A stretch of 64,000 bases of DNA from Microbulbifer marinus (GTDB lineage Bacteria; Pseudomonadota; Gammaproteobacteria; Pseudomonadales; Cellvibrionaceae): assembly GCF_900107725.1 (NCBI RefSeq), contig NZ_FNQO01000002.1, positions 496,001-560,000 on the forward strand, given 5' to 3'. Positions 1-10,777 of this stretch are shown here, piece after piece. Every line of letters starts with the position of its first letter. Position 1 is the stretch's first letter. Under the pieces are notes generated by a model. The model did no database searches, was not told where the DNA came from, and was given only the letters and a program-made list of their open reading frames with translations. Both the position numbers and the translations under genes were made by a program.

Positions 1-1661
<1,661 letters not shown>

Positions 1662-1777
1662 TTCTAGGGTCTGGCAATTGAAGGCGGCCCCGCGAATCGG
1701 TAGGATTCCGCCGCCGCAGAATAAAGGCGACAACAACAAAACCACCATCCGGCGCCCAACCGGATCAAAGGCAGTCA

Positions 1778-2386
1778 ATGAGCAGCGAAAAAATCAACCG
1801 GCGTCAACAGATACTGCAGGCTCTGGCGCATATGCTGGAGGCCAGCCCCGGCGCCCGCATTACCACCGCGGCCCTGGCCAAGGAGGTCGGCTTTTCCGAA
1901 GCGGCGCTGTACCGTCACTTCCCGAGCAAATCCAAGATGTTCGAGGGACTGATCGAGTTCATCGAGGAGACAATCTTCAGCCGCGTGGCGCTGATACTGC
2001 AGGACGAACCCTCGGCGCTGGCCCGCTGCCAGAAGATTCTGCACCTGTTGCTGGCCTTCTGTGAGCGCAATCCGGGCATCACCCGACTGCTCACCGGCGA
2101 TGCTCTGACCGGCGAGACCGAGCGGCTGCACGGTCGCATACTGCAGTTCTTCGATCGCCTGGAGACTCAGCTGAAACAGATTCTGCGCGAGGCCGAGCTG
2201 CGCGAGCAACTGCGCCCGGCGATCCCCCTGGGCGGCGCCGCCAACCTGTTGCTGGCCAGCGCCGAAGGGCGCATCGTTCAGTACGTGCGCAGCGGCTTCA
2301 AGCGCAAGCCCACAGAGTACTGGGCGGAGCAGTGGCCGGTTCTGATGGCGGGGTTCTTCCGCGAGACGGCACTGACGGCCAAGTGA
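1778..2386 (+). CDS. slmA: Nucleoid occlusion factor SlmA (TetR family)
   Basis: A 202-residue TetR-fold protein. The N-terminal helix-turn-helix runs from about residue 25 to 55 ([20 protein letters not shown]) and is followed by [16 protein letters not shown], a segment characteristic of SlmA/Ttk. In the family, DNA-bound SlmA blocks FtsZ polymerisation over the chromosome. Position between argB and pyrE is conserved in gammaproteobacteria. The ATG at 1778 lies downstream of a purine-rich stretch (GGATCAAAGG). The earlier overlapping frame at 1678 is not coding-like. It ends before a GC-rich hairpin that separates it from the convergent DUF4124 gene. Confidence 0.95.
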   Translation: MSSEKINRRQQILQALAHMLEASPGARITTAALAKEVGFSEAALYRHFPSKSKMFEGLIEFIEETIFSRVALILQDEPSALARCQKILHLLLAFCERNPGITRLLTGDALTGETERLHGRILQFFDRLETQLKQILREAELREQLRPAIPLGGAANLLLASAEGRIVQYVRSGFKRKPTEYWAEQWPVLMAGFFRETALTAK

Positions 2387-2421
2387 TCGGCGGGCCAAGG
2401 CCCGCTGAGAGGATAGGGTTT

Positions 2422-2440
2422 GCCGCGCACTCGGCGCGGC
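2422..2440. terminator. Hairpin between convergent slmA and DUF4124 gene
   Basis: A perfect 7-bp stem (GCCGCGC / GCGCGGC) with a 5-base loop lies between the converging stops. A second small stem CGGGCC-AA-GGCCCG sits just upstream at about 2393-2406. There is no clear T-run, so termination is an inference from position and structure. Confidence 0.4.
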
Positions 2441-2472
2441 CAGGCTTCATATTAGCTAGCGTTTGAATACGC

Positions 2473-3081
2473 TCATTTCCCCACGATGTCCGCGTAGCGC
2501 GCGGCAGCCTGATCAAACTCGCTGTTGATCGACTCAGCTTCCGCCTCGCGCCGGCTCAGGCGTTCGCGCAGGACCGCTACTTCTTCACGCAAGTCTGCAA
2601 TTCGCTGCAGCAGTTCCGGGGCCACCTCGCGGCCATTGCGCTGGGTGCGCGCAGCAGCTGCCTCTTCCTGCTCTATCTGCTTGCCGAGCGTGGAAATATT
2701 TGAGCGCATGATCGCCATATCCTGCTCGACTATCGCCAGTTTACGCGAGCGGGCGCTCTCGATATCGGCGACGCTGTTGTAGCGTCTGAGCAGCTGGCGG
2801 TCCGCCTCCTGCTGCGCCTCACGACGCTGCTGTTCACGCAGTTCTTCACCGCTCAGCTGCGGGGGTACGACTTTCAGCAAGCGGCCCGTCGGCGTCAGAA
2901 CCTCATAGCCGTTGGCCACATAGCGCGGTGGCACCAGATCGTCGAGCACCTGAACGCCGTTTTCATCACTGTAGCGGTAGAGCACCTTGCCGTTGTATTC
3001 ATCGTCGCTCTTCGCCTGCGCGCAGGGCAGCGCGAGGCTGGTAGACAACAAAAGGGCCGATGCCAAAGGGGCGATTCTCAT
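2473..3081 (-). CDS. Secreted DUF4124-type coiled-coil protein
   Basis: The start was placed at the ATG at 3081 because it begins a clear Sec signal peptide (MRIAPLASALLLSTSLALPCAQA); the longer frame overlaps pyrE. After the signal comes a DUF4124-like segment (YRYSDENGVQVLDD, about residues 37-50), a small beta module common in gammaproteobacterial envelope proteins. The rest is a long charged helical region, about residues 75-195, with heptad-like Glu/Arg/Leu content that suggests a coiled coil. About 202 residues. It sits 49 bases downstream of pyrE on the same strand. The function is unknown; an envelope or periplasmic role is inferred from the signal peptide. Confidence 0.75.
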   Translation of the reverse strand: MRIAPLASALLLSTSLALPCAQAKSDDEYNGKVLYRYSDENGVQVLDDLVPPRYVANGYEVLTPTGRLLKVVPPQLSGEELREQQRREAQQEADRQLLRRYNSVADIESARSRKLAIVEQDMAIMRSNISTLGKQIEQEEAAAARTQRNGREVAPELLQRIADLREEVAVLRERLSRREAEAESINSEFDQAAARYADIVGK

Positions 3082-3130
3082 CGCTCTGCTCTCTGAGTAA
3101 GCGGATGCAGTGTGAATGCAGACAGACGCA

Positions 3131-3784
3131 TTACTGACCCGAAACGCCGTAGCGCTGCCGGTAGTCCAGGATTTTCTGGACGGTGTCGCCTTGCTGTGAC
3201 TCCTCTTCCAGAAAGCTGACGATGTCGTCCAGCTGCACAATGCTGATAACCGGGATATTGTACTGTCTCTCTACCTGCTGAATAGCGGAGAGTTCACAGT
3301 CCTCGCTGGCCTTTTCCTGGCGGTTCAGGCCGATGACCACGCCGGCGGCTTCGGCATCGTGAGCATCGATGATCTGCATGACCTCGCGCACCGCGGTACC
3401 GGCGGTAATCACGTCGTCGATAATCAAAACCTTGCCAACAAGCGGCGCACCCACTAAGGTTCCGCCTTCGCCGTGATCCTTGGCCTCTTTGCGGTTGTAG
3501 CAGAAGGGCTTATCCACCCCCTTCTGTGCCAGCGCCACGGCGGTCACCGCACCCAGCGGTATACCCTTGTAGGCCGGCCCGAAAATGACATCAAACTCCA
3601 CTCCCGAAGCGATTATCGCCTCGGCGTAGGCCTGTCCCAGTGCTGCCAGTGCGGCGCCAGTGTGGAAGCGGCCGGCATTAAAAAAGTAGGGGCTCTGGCG
3701 GCCGGACTTCAGAGTGAAATCACCGAAACACAACACCTGATGGTCCAGGGCCAGTTGGATAAAGTCGCGCTGATACTGCTGCAT
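3131..3784 (-). CDS. pyrE: Orotate phosphoribosyltransferase
   Basis: Converts orotate plus PRPP to OMP in pyrimidine biosynthesis (cytosol). The 217-residue protein carries the PRPP-binding motif [13 protein letters not shown] (about residues 119-131), the substrate loop [10 protein letters not shown], and the N-terminal [10 protein letters not shown] signature of type I OPRTases. It is divergent from crc, with 114 bases between their starts. Position next to crc matches the pyrE-crc arrangement known in Pseudomonas. Confidence 0.97.
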   Translation of the reverse strand: MQQYQRDFIQLALDHQVLCFGDFTLKSGRQSPYFFNAGRFHTGAALAALGQAYAEAIIASGVEFDVIFGPAYKGIPLGAVTAVALAQKGVDKPFCYNRKEAKDHGEGGTLVGAPLVGKVLIIDDVITAGTAVREVMQIIDAHDAEAAGVVIGLNRQEKASEDCELSAIQQVERQYNIPVISIVQLDDIVSFLEEESQQGDTVQKILDYRQRYGVSGQ

Positions 3785-3898
3785 GGAAAATTGTTAACTA
3801 TTGGCTAAGGTGAAGGGAGACTACTCCGCAGGGCTCTGCCGGAGAATGACAGTAATAATGCTAGTAATCATACACAGTCCGCTGGTAAGGGGCTAATA

Positions 3899-4666
3899 AT
3901 GCGAATAGTGAGCTTGTCGGTAGACGGCGTTCATCAGGCGGCACAGCGCGGCCTCTACGATTGGTTGGCGGAACAGGACGCGGATATCATCTGCCTGCAG
4001 GACCTACGCTCCCTGGAGCCGGAACTGGATCATCCGATCTTCCACCCCGATGGTTATTACAGCTACTTCTTCGACTCCGGTACGCCGCATGAAAATGGTG
4101 TGGCCATCTATACCCGTAGCCAGCCGAAGGCCATCATCTTCGGCATGGGCTTCGCCAACGGCGAAGACATGTACGGGCGCTATCTGCAGGCGGACTTCGA
4201 GCGCCTGAGTGTCGGCTCGTTGCTGGCACCAACGGCCAACGACGAGCCCTCGCTGGAAAAGAAGGTGCAGTTCTTCGACGACATGCAGGCGCATCTGCAC
4301 AAGATCAGCCGCAAACGCCGCGACTTCATCTTCTGCGGCAACTGGGGCATGGCCCACCGCCGCGCCGACGTGCAGAACTGGCAGGATCACCAGGACACTC
4401 CCGGCTTTATGCGCCACGAACAGCGCTGGCTGGATCAGCTGTTCAATGAGATCGGCTATGTCGACGCCTTCCGCAAGGTGGTCAAGGACGCCGACGAATT
4501 TACCTGGTGGCCGAGCGGCAAGGTAGGAGAAGGGGACGGCTGGCGCACCGACATGCAGATAGTGTCGCAGACGCTGAAGAATCGCATCGAATACGGCGCC
4601 ATCAACAAGAATGTCGATTTCTCCAGCCACCTGCCGGTGATCATGGATTACGACCTCGAAGTTTGA
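3899..4666 (+). CDS. crc: Catabolite repression control protein Crc (inactive exonuclease III fold)
   Basis: The 255-residue protein has the exonuclease/endonuclease/phosphatase fold and aligns along its length with Pseudomonas Crc: MRIVSLSVDG at the N-terminus, ICLQD around residue 32, FCGNWGMAH around 142, and SSHLPVIMDYD at the C-terminus. The active-site residues of true ExoIII are not kept: Asn7 is Ser, the catalytic Glu is Asp (LQD), and the GDxN motif is GNWG; only the terminal SSHLP histidine remains. Crc itself has no nuclease activity and acts with Hfq in translational repression of catabolic mRNAs. The neighbourhood (pyrE-crc-rph) is the Pseudomonas one. No small RNA such as CrcZ is visible here. 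Confidence 0.9.
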   Translation: MRIVSLSVDGVHQAAQRGLYDWLAEQDADIICLQDLRSLEPELDHPIFHPDGYYSYFFDSGTPHENGVAIYTRSQPKAIIFGMGFANGEDMYGRYLQADFERLSVGSLLAPTANDEPSLEKKVQFFDDMQAHLHKISRKRRDFIFCGNWGMAHRRADVQNWQDHQDTPGFMRHEQRWLDQLFNEIGYVDAFRKVVKDADEFTWWPSGKVGEGDGWRTDMQIVSQTLKNRIEYGAINKNVDFSSHLPVIMDYDLEV

Positions 4667-4672
4667 CCGTTC

Positions 4673-4701
4673 CGGCGCAGCCATCAACCGTGGCTGCGCC
4701 G
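4673..4701. terminator. Bidirectional hairpin between crc and rph
   Basis: A perfect 11-bp stem (CGGCGCAGCCA / TGGCTGCGCCG) with a 7-base loop lies between the convergent stop codons of crc (4666) and rph (4716). There is no T-tract, so it may act as a shared 3'-end stabiliser. Confidence 0.6.
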
Positions 4702-4715
4702 ACCACCCCTGTAGC

Positions 4716-5435
<720 letters not shown>

Positions 5436-5558
5436 AATTCACCTCAGAGTTTTTTGCTGAAAGCGCTGCATTATATACCCCAGCCGGGCCGGCATACCGG
5501 CTGTGCTATGATGCCGGGCCCAAAACTCATAACAGAGATCGCCTGCAGGGGAGCAGCT

Positions 5559-6446
5559 ATGGCCAATAGCCGGGACAAGAATAAAGTGCGCAGTATGACC
5601 GCTTTCGGCCGCGCCGAGGCGGCCTATGACACCGGTACTGCCATCTGGGAGCTGCGCTCGGTCAATCACCGCTATCTGGAACCCCATTTCCGCCTGCCGG
5701 AGGCCGCGCGATCGCTGGAGACACAACTGCGCGACATCCTGCGCAAGACCCTGTCCCGGGGCAAACTCGAGCTCACCCTGAACCTGAAACCCAACAACGT
5801 GGAAGCGTCGGGCCTGGAAATCAACCAACCGCTGGCGCAGGCGCTGGTGCAGGCGGCCAAGCAGGTGGCACCTGGCGCCGACGCCATGTCGCTCAATCCG
5901 CTGCAGATACTGCAGTGGCCGGGCGTGATCGCCGAGCCCGAAACCGACGCCGAACAGCAGTCCGCTGCCATCTTGCAGTCGTTTGCCGAGGCGTTGGCCC
6001 AGCTCAGCGCCAATCGCGAACGGGAAGGCGCGGAGCTGCGCAAGTTCATCGAGGCCCGCCTGCTGGGTATCGAGGAACAGGTGACCCGCGTGCGCGAGCT
6101 GCTGCCGCAGATACTGCAGGCACAGCGGGACAAGTTGCGCACGCGCCTCGAGGAGCTGCTCGGTGAGCTGGACAGGGACCGGCTGGAACAGGAAATCGTG
6201 CTACTGGCGCAAAAGGCAGATGTCGACGAAGAACTCGACCGACTCGACGCCCATGTCGCCGAAGCCCGCCGCGTACTCGAGGGCGGTGGCGCCATCGGCC
6301 GGCGACTGGACTTCCTGATGCAGGAGTTCAACCGCGAGGCCAACACCCTGTCGTCAAAATCCGTCGTCACCGATACCACCCAGGCGGCGGTGGAACTGAA
6401 GGTATTGATCGAGCAGATGCGGGAGCAGGTGCAAAACATTGAATAG
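5559..6446 (+). CDS. yicC: YicC family endoribonuclease
   Basis: About 295 residues, the YicC family length, with the N-terminal VRSMTAFGRAE hallmark, the central LQWPGVIAEPE motif, and the conserved C-terminal tail EFNREANTLSSKS...EQMREQVQNIE. The start was chosen at the ATG at 5559 because GGGGAG stands 7 bases upstream and the family signature follows at once; the longer frame (from 5364) runs into rph. YicC proteins are reported as endoribonucleases or regulators of RNA decay. The last codons (VQNIE-stop) form the core of the attachment site of the adjoining island, and similar codons recur at 15361 and 16976. YicC 3' ends are an established target of mobilizable genomic islands in Vibrio. 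Confidence 0.95.
   Translation: MANSRDKNKVRSMTAFGRAEAAYDTGTAIWELRSVNHRYLEPHFRLPEAARSLETQLRDILRKTLSRGKLELTLNLKPNNVEASGLEINQPLAQALVQAAKQVAPGADAMSLNPLQILQWPGVIAEPETDAEQQSAAILQSFAEALAQLSANREREGAELRKFIEARLLGIEEQVTRVRELLPQILQAQRDKLRTRLEELLGELDRDRLEQEIVLLAQKADVDEELDRLDAHVAEARRVLEGGGAIGRRLDFLMQEFNREANTLSSKSVVTDTTQAAVELKVLIEQMREQVQNIE
6427..6446 (+). other. attL core overlapping the yicC stop codon
   Basis: AGGTGCAAAACATTGAATAG at the end of yicC matches 15361-15380 at 15 of 20 positions and shares its coding content (V-Q-N-I-E-stop). The differences fall largely at third codon positions, as expected if the right copy came from a yicC allele of another host. Assignment as attL is an inference from this repeat and the adjacent integrase. 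Confidence 0.65.
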
Positions 6447-6576
6447 CCTCTAAGGGCATTCTGGCCAGTCTATACCGACCTACCTATCTGCCTTACAGAT
6501 TAAGTACCCATGGGAATTTTCCGTCTAGACAAATCTAGATGGGTCTGGCCATAATCCCCACAAATCTAATGGAAAG

Positions 6577-6626
6577 CTTGTACCAACTCTTGTACCAGGC
6601 TATTCCATAGGTGTAATTGGTACAAA
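6577..6626. repeat. Left integrase arm-type sites (TTGTACCA boxes)
   Basis: CTTGTACCA occurs at 6577-6585 and again at 6589-6597 (12-base period), and an inverted copy (TGGTACAAAG) lies at 6618-6627 immediately before the integrase start. The same direct pair with the same period recurs at the far end of the island. This pattern fits arm-type binding sites of a tyrosine integrase; the inverted copy could also give autoregulation of int. Confidence 0.6.
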
Positions 6627-6638
6627 GTGAGAGGTGGT

Positions 6639-7976
6639 ATGGGCTCACTGTCAGATATAGAACTGCGGCGCTGGATCGAGCGTGGCGAATACACCGAAGG
6701 AAAGTCCGACCGGCAGAACGGTCTCTATTGGGTGTTTCGCCGAAGCTTCAGGAATCCGAAGTGGCGACTGCGCTACAACTTCCGCGGTACCGCGCGCACC
6801 ATGTGGCTGGGTGACTACCCGACCATGACGCTGGCGGAGGCCCGGAAGGAGGCGAAACGGCTTCAGGCACGCATCACGCTCGGTCACGATGTCGCGCTGG
6901 AGAAGCAGGAGCGCATCCGTGACGCGAAGGCCCGCCATGAGGCCGCTCGCAGCGCCATCACCTTCGCCGACCTAGCCGACGACTGGTATGACCGCAACGT
7001 CTGGCAACGCCATCTCCAGGGCAACTTCAAACACCCCCACATCCCCCGGCGGCAGATCGATACGCGTATTCTGCCTTTCATTGGCAAACTGCCGGCGGAA
7101 GAGGTCAAGCCGCACCATATCGACACCATTCTGACTGCTGCCGCCAAGGACGCTCCTACGGTTTCAAACCGCCTCGCAGGGATGCTGAAAGCCATCTTCA
7201 ACCACGGTATTAAGCGCCATCTCATTCAGCACAACCCTGCCACGCCTTTCGGAATTGATGATGCCGGCGGCAAGCGCAAGGCTCGTGCCCGGTGGCTAAC
7301 CCGCTCCGAACTTACCATCCTGTTCAACGCCATGAAGACCACCAGCACCCTGGGCAGGGAGAATGAGCTGGCATTTAAGCTGTTGATTCTCCTAGGTGGC
7401 CGCAAGATGGAGGTAATGACGGCCCGTTGGGAAGAGATCGACCTCAATCAAGGTGTCTGGATGATGGGCGCAGACAACAAGGCCCGCCGCGCCATGGCGG
7501 TGCCATTACCGGCGATCGCCGTGGATTGGCTGCGGGAACTCAAGCGCCTGGCTGGCGCAAGCAGCTGGGTGTTCCCCGCCAGGAAGATGCAGTCGAAAGG
7601 CACTCCGCACATCTCACCGGATACGCTCAACCGCGCCCTGGACCGGCTCAAGCCGAATCTCGCCGGCATGGAATCCTTCACCATCCACGATCTGCGTCGT
7701 ACCGCCCGAACCCACTTGGCTGAGCTGGGTGTGAAGCGCGACGTCGCCGAGATGTGCCTTAACCACACCATCAAGGGCGTCGAGGGCGTATACAACCAAT
7801 ACACCTACTTTAACGAGCGCAGGGATGCCTTGAATCAGTGGGCAGATCTGATTGTCGCGCTTGGTGGCGCGAGCGAGCATCAGGCGGACGCAGCCGCTTC
7901 AGGTGGTAAACCGATAGAGCAGTGCGGTGCTCCACCGGCCGGCTTTCTCCCTTTCGCACCGGCAGTGTCGAAATGA
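6639..7976 (+). CDS. int: Tyrosine recombinase (DUF4102-type island integrase)
   Basis: A 445-residue site-specific recombinase. Layout: an N-terminal DUF4102-like arm-binding domain (about 1-100, GDYPTMTLAEARKEAKRL), a SAM-like core-binding domain (about 108-205), and a catalytic domain (about 220-405). Catalytic residues are visible: Arg near 255 (GGRKMEV), His-x-x-Arg near 350-353 (IHDLRRTART), His near 376 and the nucleophilic Tyr near 385 (GVYNQYTY). The ATG at 6639 follows GAGAGGTGG; an in-frame GTG at 6627 is possible. The C-terminal 30-40 residues are a low-complexity tail. The stop overlaps the next start (ATGA). Position beside the yicC stop says it inserts at that site. Confidence 0.93.
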   Translation: MGSLSDIELRRWIERGEYTEGKSDRQNGLYWVFRRSFRNPKWRLRYNFRGTARTMWLGDYPTMTLAEARKEAKRLQARITLGHDVALEKQERIRDAKARHEAARSAITFADLADDWYDRNVWQRHLQGNFKHPHIPRRQIDTRILPFIGKLPAEEVKPHHIDTILTAAAKDAPTVSNRLAGMLKAIFNHGIKRHLIQHNPATPFGIDDAGGKRKARARWLTRSELTILFNAMKTTSTLGRENELAFKLLILLGGRKMEVMTARWEEIDLNQGVWMMGADNKARRAMAVPLPAIAVDWLRELKRLAGASSWVFPARKMQSKGTPHISPDTLNRALDRLKPNLAGMESFTIHDLRRTARTHLAELGVKRDVAEMCLNHTIKGVEGVYNQYTYFNERRDALNQWADLIVALGGASEHQADAAASGGKPIEQCGAPPAGFLPFAPAVSK

Positions 7977-8776
7977 GCATTCAGGCGATAGAGGAATTCC
8001 TGAGGGAAGAGATCGACCCGAACGAGCACTGGCACTTTAGCGCCGAGGTGTTAGAAAGGTACTTTCCCGGTGAGACTAAAGATCAGGGACTTGGTTTTCC
8101 CGAATGGGTGCCGGCAGGAGCAAGACTCCTATGCATTGAGACTCAGGAGCTTGCCGATGCCGAAGATCCACCGGAATCCGTTTATCTTCCCGCTTTAATT
8201 TTCGGCACCCTATGTAGAGACCTCCGAATGGAGCCCGTCTGGCACTGGCTACACCAGAAACAGAAAAGAGGTGAAGCCCGGTACGGTCCCCGTGGATTTC
8301 TTACAGCAACCTACTTCGCTGCTTCCGAGCTCTTCGACTTCAGCCCCTGGGCCAAACTCTCTCCACCCGAACGTCGGGAAATGGCGGAAGAGCTTCACGA
8401 AGCGATATCAGTGGTATTCGGAAAGCTCAGATATCTTCAGCTGGCCACGAGTGAGAAGGAGCTCGACGCCATGGCCTGTATCGAAGCCGCCATAGCAGCC
8501 AAGCTCCAACATCACAGAAGCGGCGACAGAGACCTCCTGCGGACACGAACTCACGACGACAAGAAAACCAGGTTTATACGTGCTTTGGCCATGTACTTTT
8601 ACGACGCTTACGGCTCGTACTTCCACGGCACTATCGCGACGACCATCGGCGTAATCCTCGACGAAGAATTGACCAAAGAGTCTGTTCGTAAGGCAGTGAA
8701 AGGGATTCCGCCGGGGGTCAAATCCTTAGTAGAAAACCAGGGATATTGGGCACTAGTTAGCGGCGATATAATGTAA
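7973..8776 (+). CDS. Unknown island protein coupled to the integrase
   Basis: A 267-residue soluble protein with no family I recognise. Its ATG overlaps the integrase stop (ATGA), so the two are translationally coupled. It has no signal peptide and no membrane segment. It is rich in Trp, Glu and His in the N-terminal half (EHWHFSAEVLERYFPGE, WHWLHQKQKRGEARYGPRG). A helical, Arg/Lys-rich middle follows (about 165-205). The C-terminus is hydrophobic (FHGTIATTIGVILDEEL). Coupling to int suggests a role in excision, integration or island maintenance; that is inference only. Confidence 0.7.
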   Translation: MSIQAIEEFLREEIDPNEHWHFSAEVLERYFPGETKDQGLGFPEWVPAGARLLCIETQELADAEDPPESVYLPALIFGTLCRDLRMEPVWHWLHQKQKRGEARYGPRGFLTATYFAASELFDFSPWAKLSPPERREMAEELHEAISVVFGKLRYLQLATSEKELDAMACIEAAIAAKLQHHRSGDRDLLRTRTHDDKKTRFIRALAMYFYDAYGSYFHGTIATTIGVILDEELTKESVRKAVKGIPPGVKSLVENQGYWALVSGDIM

Positions 8777-8819
8777 ACAATAGCTATCAGCCTCAACAAA
8801 CTTACAGGAGTGCTGATAG

Positions 8820-9149
8820 ATGCATACAGATTCAATCTCTATCCTTTCGGTCGACACGTCTGCCCTATACCGCGCAGAGGACTGTGCGACATTCTTCTCC
8901 ATCGGCCTATCTACCTGGTGGAGCTGGACTAGAACCGGGAAAGCGAAACCCGGCATCAAACTCGGTGGACGTACCACTGTCTGGGAAGGGTCCTATCTCG
9001 CAGCGCTGAAACATCAGCTGTTATCCGAGGCTGCCAATTGCCGCGTCGCCTCGAGCCTGCAGACACCATTCGCTACCCCCATTGCCGGCGAAGTCAGCTC
9101 CGCACCCGAATCCGCGGCCCGCATCGATTCTGGGGAGGGCCCGCAGTGA
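8820..9149 (+). CDS. AlpA-like excisionase/transcriptional regulator
   Basis: A 109-residue protein with an AlpA/MerR-like winged helix-turn-helix at about residues 22-68. It has a recognition-helix region (FFSIGLSTWWSWTRTG), the typical AlpA wing IKLGGRTTVW, and then a helix (YLAALKHQLL). In P4-like satellites, AlpA activates excision; in other islands, small proteins of this class are recombination directionality factors. A good ribosome site (AGGAG) lies about 10 bases before the ATG. The Ser/Ala-rich C-terminal 35 residues look unstructured. Its stop overlaps the next gene's GTG (GTGA). It is the likely partner of the integrase for excision. Confidence 0.75.
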   Translation: MHTDSISILSVDTSALYRAEDCATFFSIGLSTWWSWTRTGKAKPGIKLGGRTTVWEGSYLAALKHQLLSEAANCRVASSLQTPFATPIAGEVSSAPESAARIDSGEGPQ

Positions 9150-9322
9150 GGTACAAGATAATCGTCGTGCAACCTGTGCTGACTACGGTAATCGTAACCG
9201 CTGATAGCGAGAACGAAGCCGTGGACATACTGTTGCGCCGGCCCGACCAGATGACCGAAGAGCTCGGCTGCCAGACCTGGGAGAAGCCCCGCATACGCTC
9301 CATTGAGGAGCTGGGAGAGTGA
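9146..9322 (+). CDS. Small unknown island protein (58 aa)
   Basis: The start was set at the GTG at 9146, which overlaps the stop of the AlpA gene (GTGA) and has GGGGAGGG 6 bases upstream; the longer frame from 9038 is a shadow of alpA. The product (VRYKIIVVQPVLTTVIVTAD...) has an alternating hydrophobic N-terminal half that would fit a beta-alpha-beta mini-fold, and an acidic C-terminus. No known family recognised. Its stop overlaps the start of the next gene, so three genes in a row are chained by 4-base overlaps. Confidence 0.6.
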   Translation: MRYKIIVVQPVLTTVIVTADSENEAVDILLRRPDQMTEELGCQTWEKPRIRSIEELGE

Positions 9323-10149
9323 TAATTATCGACAGGGGTCCACTAGTTGTGGATCTCCTTGAGCGCGGCTACAAGGTTGCAGTGGTCCGGGGCAGGCTCC
9401 TGATTGATCCAGCGCTCCCGATCGACGAGTTCGAAGTGAACTTTGAGTCGATGGCCGCTGAGATAGTGGACAAGTGCGGTATCAATGGCTTCCTCTACCA
9501 GGACTACAAAACCGGCCGCTACGGCGAGCACAAGGCCGAAGGCATCACCCTGCAATTCCTCAGCCTCAGGAACGGTGGTTCACCGGCGTATATGATCTTC
9601 AATGCAAACCTTAGCCGAGCGCGGACTAGTAAGTATGGCGCCGCCGGCAGTCCGCTGCCCGGTAAGCAGTTCCGGATAACTAGAAATCACCTGTTCTACA
9701 GCTTCTGGATAGCGGCTGGACAGCCACTACCTCCGAGGTTGTCGTCATTTCATGACTATATGGGCAACCTGCAAGGCCTGATCTTCACTGGAAAGTATTC
9801 AAAGGAGCAGCGGATACAGAAAGACACCCTGCGGCCACTATCGTTAACGCACGACCAGATCCTAGACAGGTTCGGCATACAGAAGACATACGGAGGCCGG
9901 ACTTTGACCGAACAATCACCGAACAACATCCAAACAGGTGCCATACAGCCTACAGGCAATCCCCATACAGTGGAGACATACAAGGAAAGCGCTCTTGATC
10001 AGTATTGGTGGGAGACAGAGGTCGATTCAGCCACGGGCGCCAGGCGCCACGATTATTCCGTACCAAGGAGATACGCCTCTGCGGATATACCGGGTTACGA
10101 CGATGCGGTGACACGGGAAAATGACGACGACTTCGACGTCCCCTTCTGA
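9319..10149 (+). CDS. Unknown island protein with SSB-like acidic C-terminal tip
   Basis: A 276-residue soluble protein starting at a GTG that overlaps the previous stop. No domain was recognised in the body. A conserved-looking core runs from about residue 70 to 160 (GITLQFLSLRN, GSPLPGKQFRITRNHLFYSFW, FHDYMGNLQGLIFTGKY), and a polar, probably disordered linker from about 190 to 255. The last residues are ENDDDFDVPF, acidic residues followed by a hydrophobic Pro-Phe end. This closely resembles the C-terminal tip of bacterial SSB (DDDIPF type), which recruits replication and repair enzymes. A single-strand-binding or replication-related role is therefore plausible, but it is an inference from the tail and context only. 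Confidence 0.65.
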   Translation: MIIIDRGPLVVDLLERGYKVAVVRGRLLIDPALPIDEFEVNFESMAAEIVDKCGINGFLYQDYKTGRYGEHKAEGITLQFLSLRNGGSPAYMIFNANLSRARTSKYGAAGSPLPGKQFRITRNHLFYSFWIAAGQPLPPRLSSFHDYMGNLQGLIFTGKYSKEQRIQKDTLRPLSLTHDQILDRFGIQKTYGGRTLTEQSPNNIQTGAIQPTGNPHTVETYKESALDQYWWETEVDSATGARRHDYSVPRRYASADIPGYDDAVTRENDDDFDVPF

Positions 10150-10336
10150 GGGTTCCCCCAGTGGCGGGCGGAATCAGATCGCTAGGCCGGCACCGATCCC
10201 GTATTGGCGCCAATCACCGAAGCGGTACCGTGCTGATGCCGGCAAGCTCGGAATCCCGTAACTTACGGCAAGGTACGGACTATTCGCCCTGGCGGGGCAA
10301 ACGCAGCAATGTACGGCACCGGAATGGAGTCCAGCC

Positions 10337-10777
10337 ATGACAAGACCAACAATTTACAACGATGAGCTCGCGGAGCAGATCTGCCGCCGGATCGCTGACG
10401 GTGAGTCCCTTCACCGGATCTGCGCAGACAGCGACATGCCCAGTCGCTCCACGGTATTGCTATGGCTACGGAGTGGGGAAAGGCCTGAGTTTCTGAACCA
10501 ATATCTGGACGCTAAGGATGCGAAAGCCGACTTTCTCGCCGACCAGGTGTTAGAGATCGCCGACGGCTGCGAGGGCGCGGAGCGCAACACTGAAATCCAG
10601 GCTGCTAGGCTCCGGATCGAAGCCCGACAGTGGTACTCCAAGGTCACAGCACCGAAGAAATACAGTGACCGGCTTGCCGTAGATCAGAAGACCGAGCACA
10701 GAACCAGCGATGAAATGACACCGGAGCAAGCACGGGCCATCTTGCTAGAGCACGGGATTGACCCCGAGCAGCTGTAG
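10337..10777 (+). CDS. Terminase small subunit-like protein
   Basis: A 146-residue protein resembling phage TerS. It has an N-terminal helix-turn-helix of the YND-ELAEQICRRIADGESLHRICAD type with a second recognition segment (MPSRSTVLLWL), then a helical region with the conserved AKADFLADQVLEIAD and RLRIEARQWYSKVTAPKKYSDR motifs found in phage small terminase subunits. No large terminase gene accompanies it, so it cannot package DNA alone; TerS without TerL is a hallmark of satellites that redirect a helper phage's packaging machine. The start is the ATG at 10337 after GGAATGGAG. Its last 14 codons have a diverged second copy at 12821-12865. Confidence 0.8.
   Translation: MTRPTIYNDELAEQICRRIADGESLHRICADSDMPSRSTVLLWLRSGERPEFLNQYLDAKDAKADFLADQVLEIADGCEGAERNTEIQAARLRIEARQWYSKVTAPKKYSDRLAVDQKTEHRTSDEMTPEQARAILLEHGIDPEQL

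Noticed and set aside
6447..6640. tRNA or tmRNA gene as the integration target
   Set aside because: No cloverleaf or T-loop sequence is seen; the repeated core is the yicC 3' end instead.
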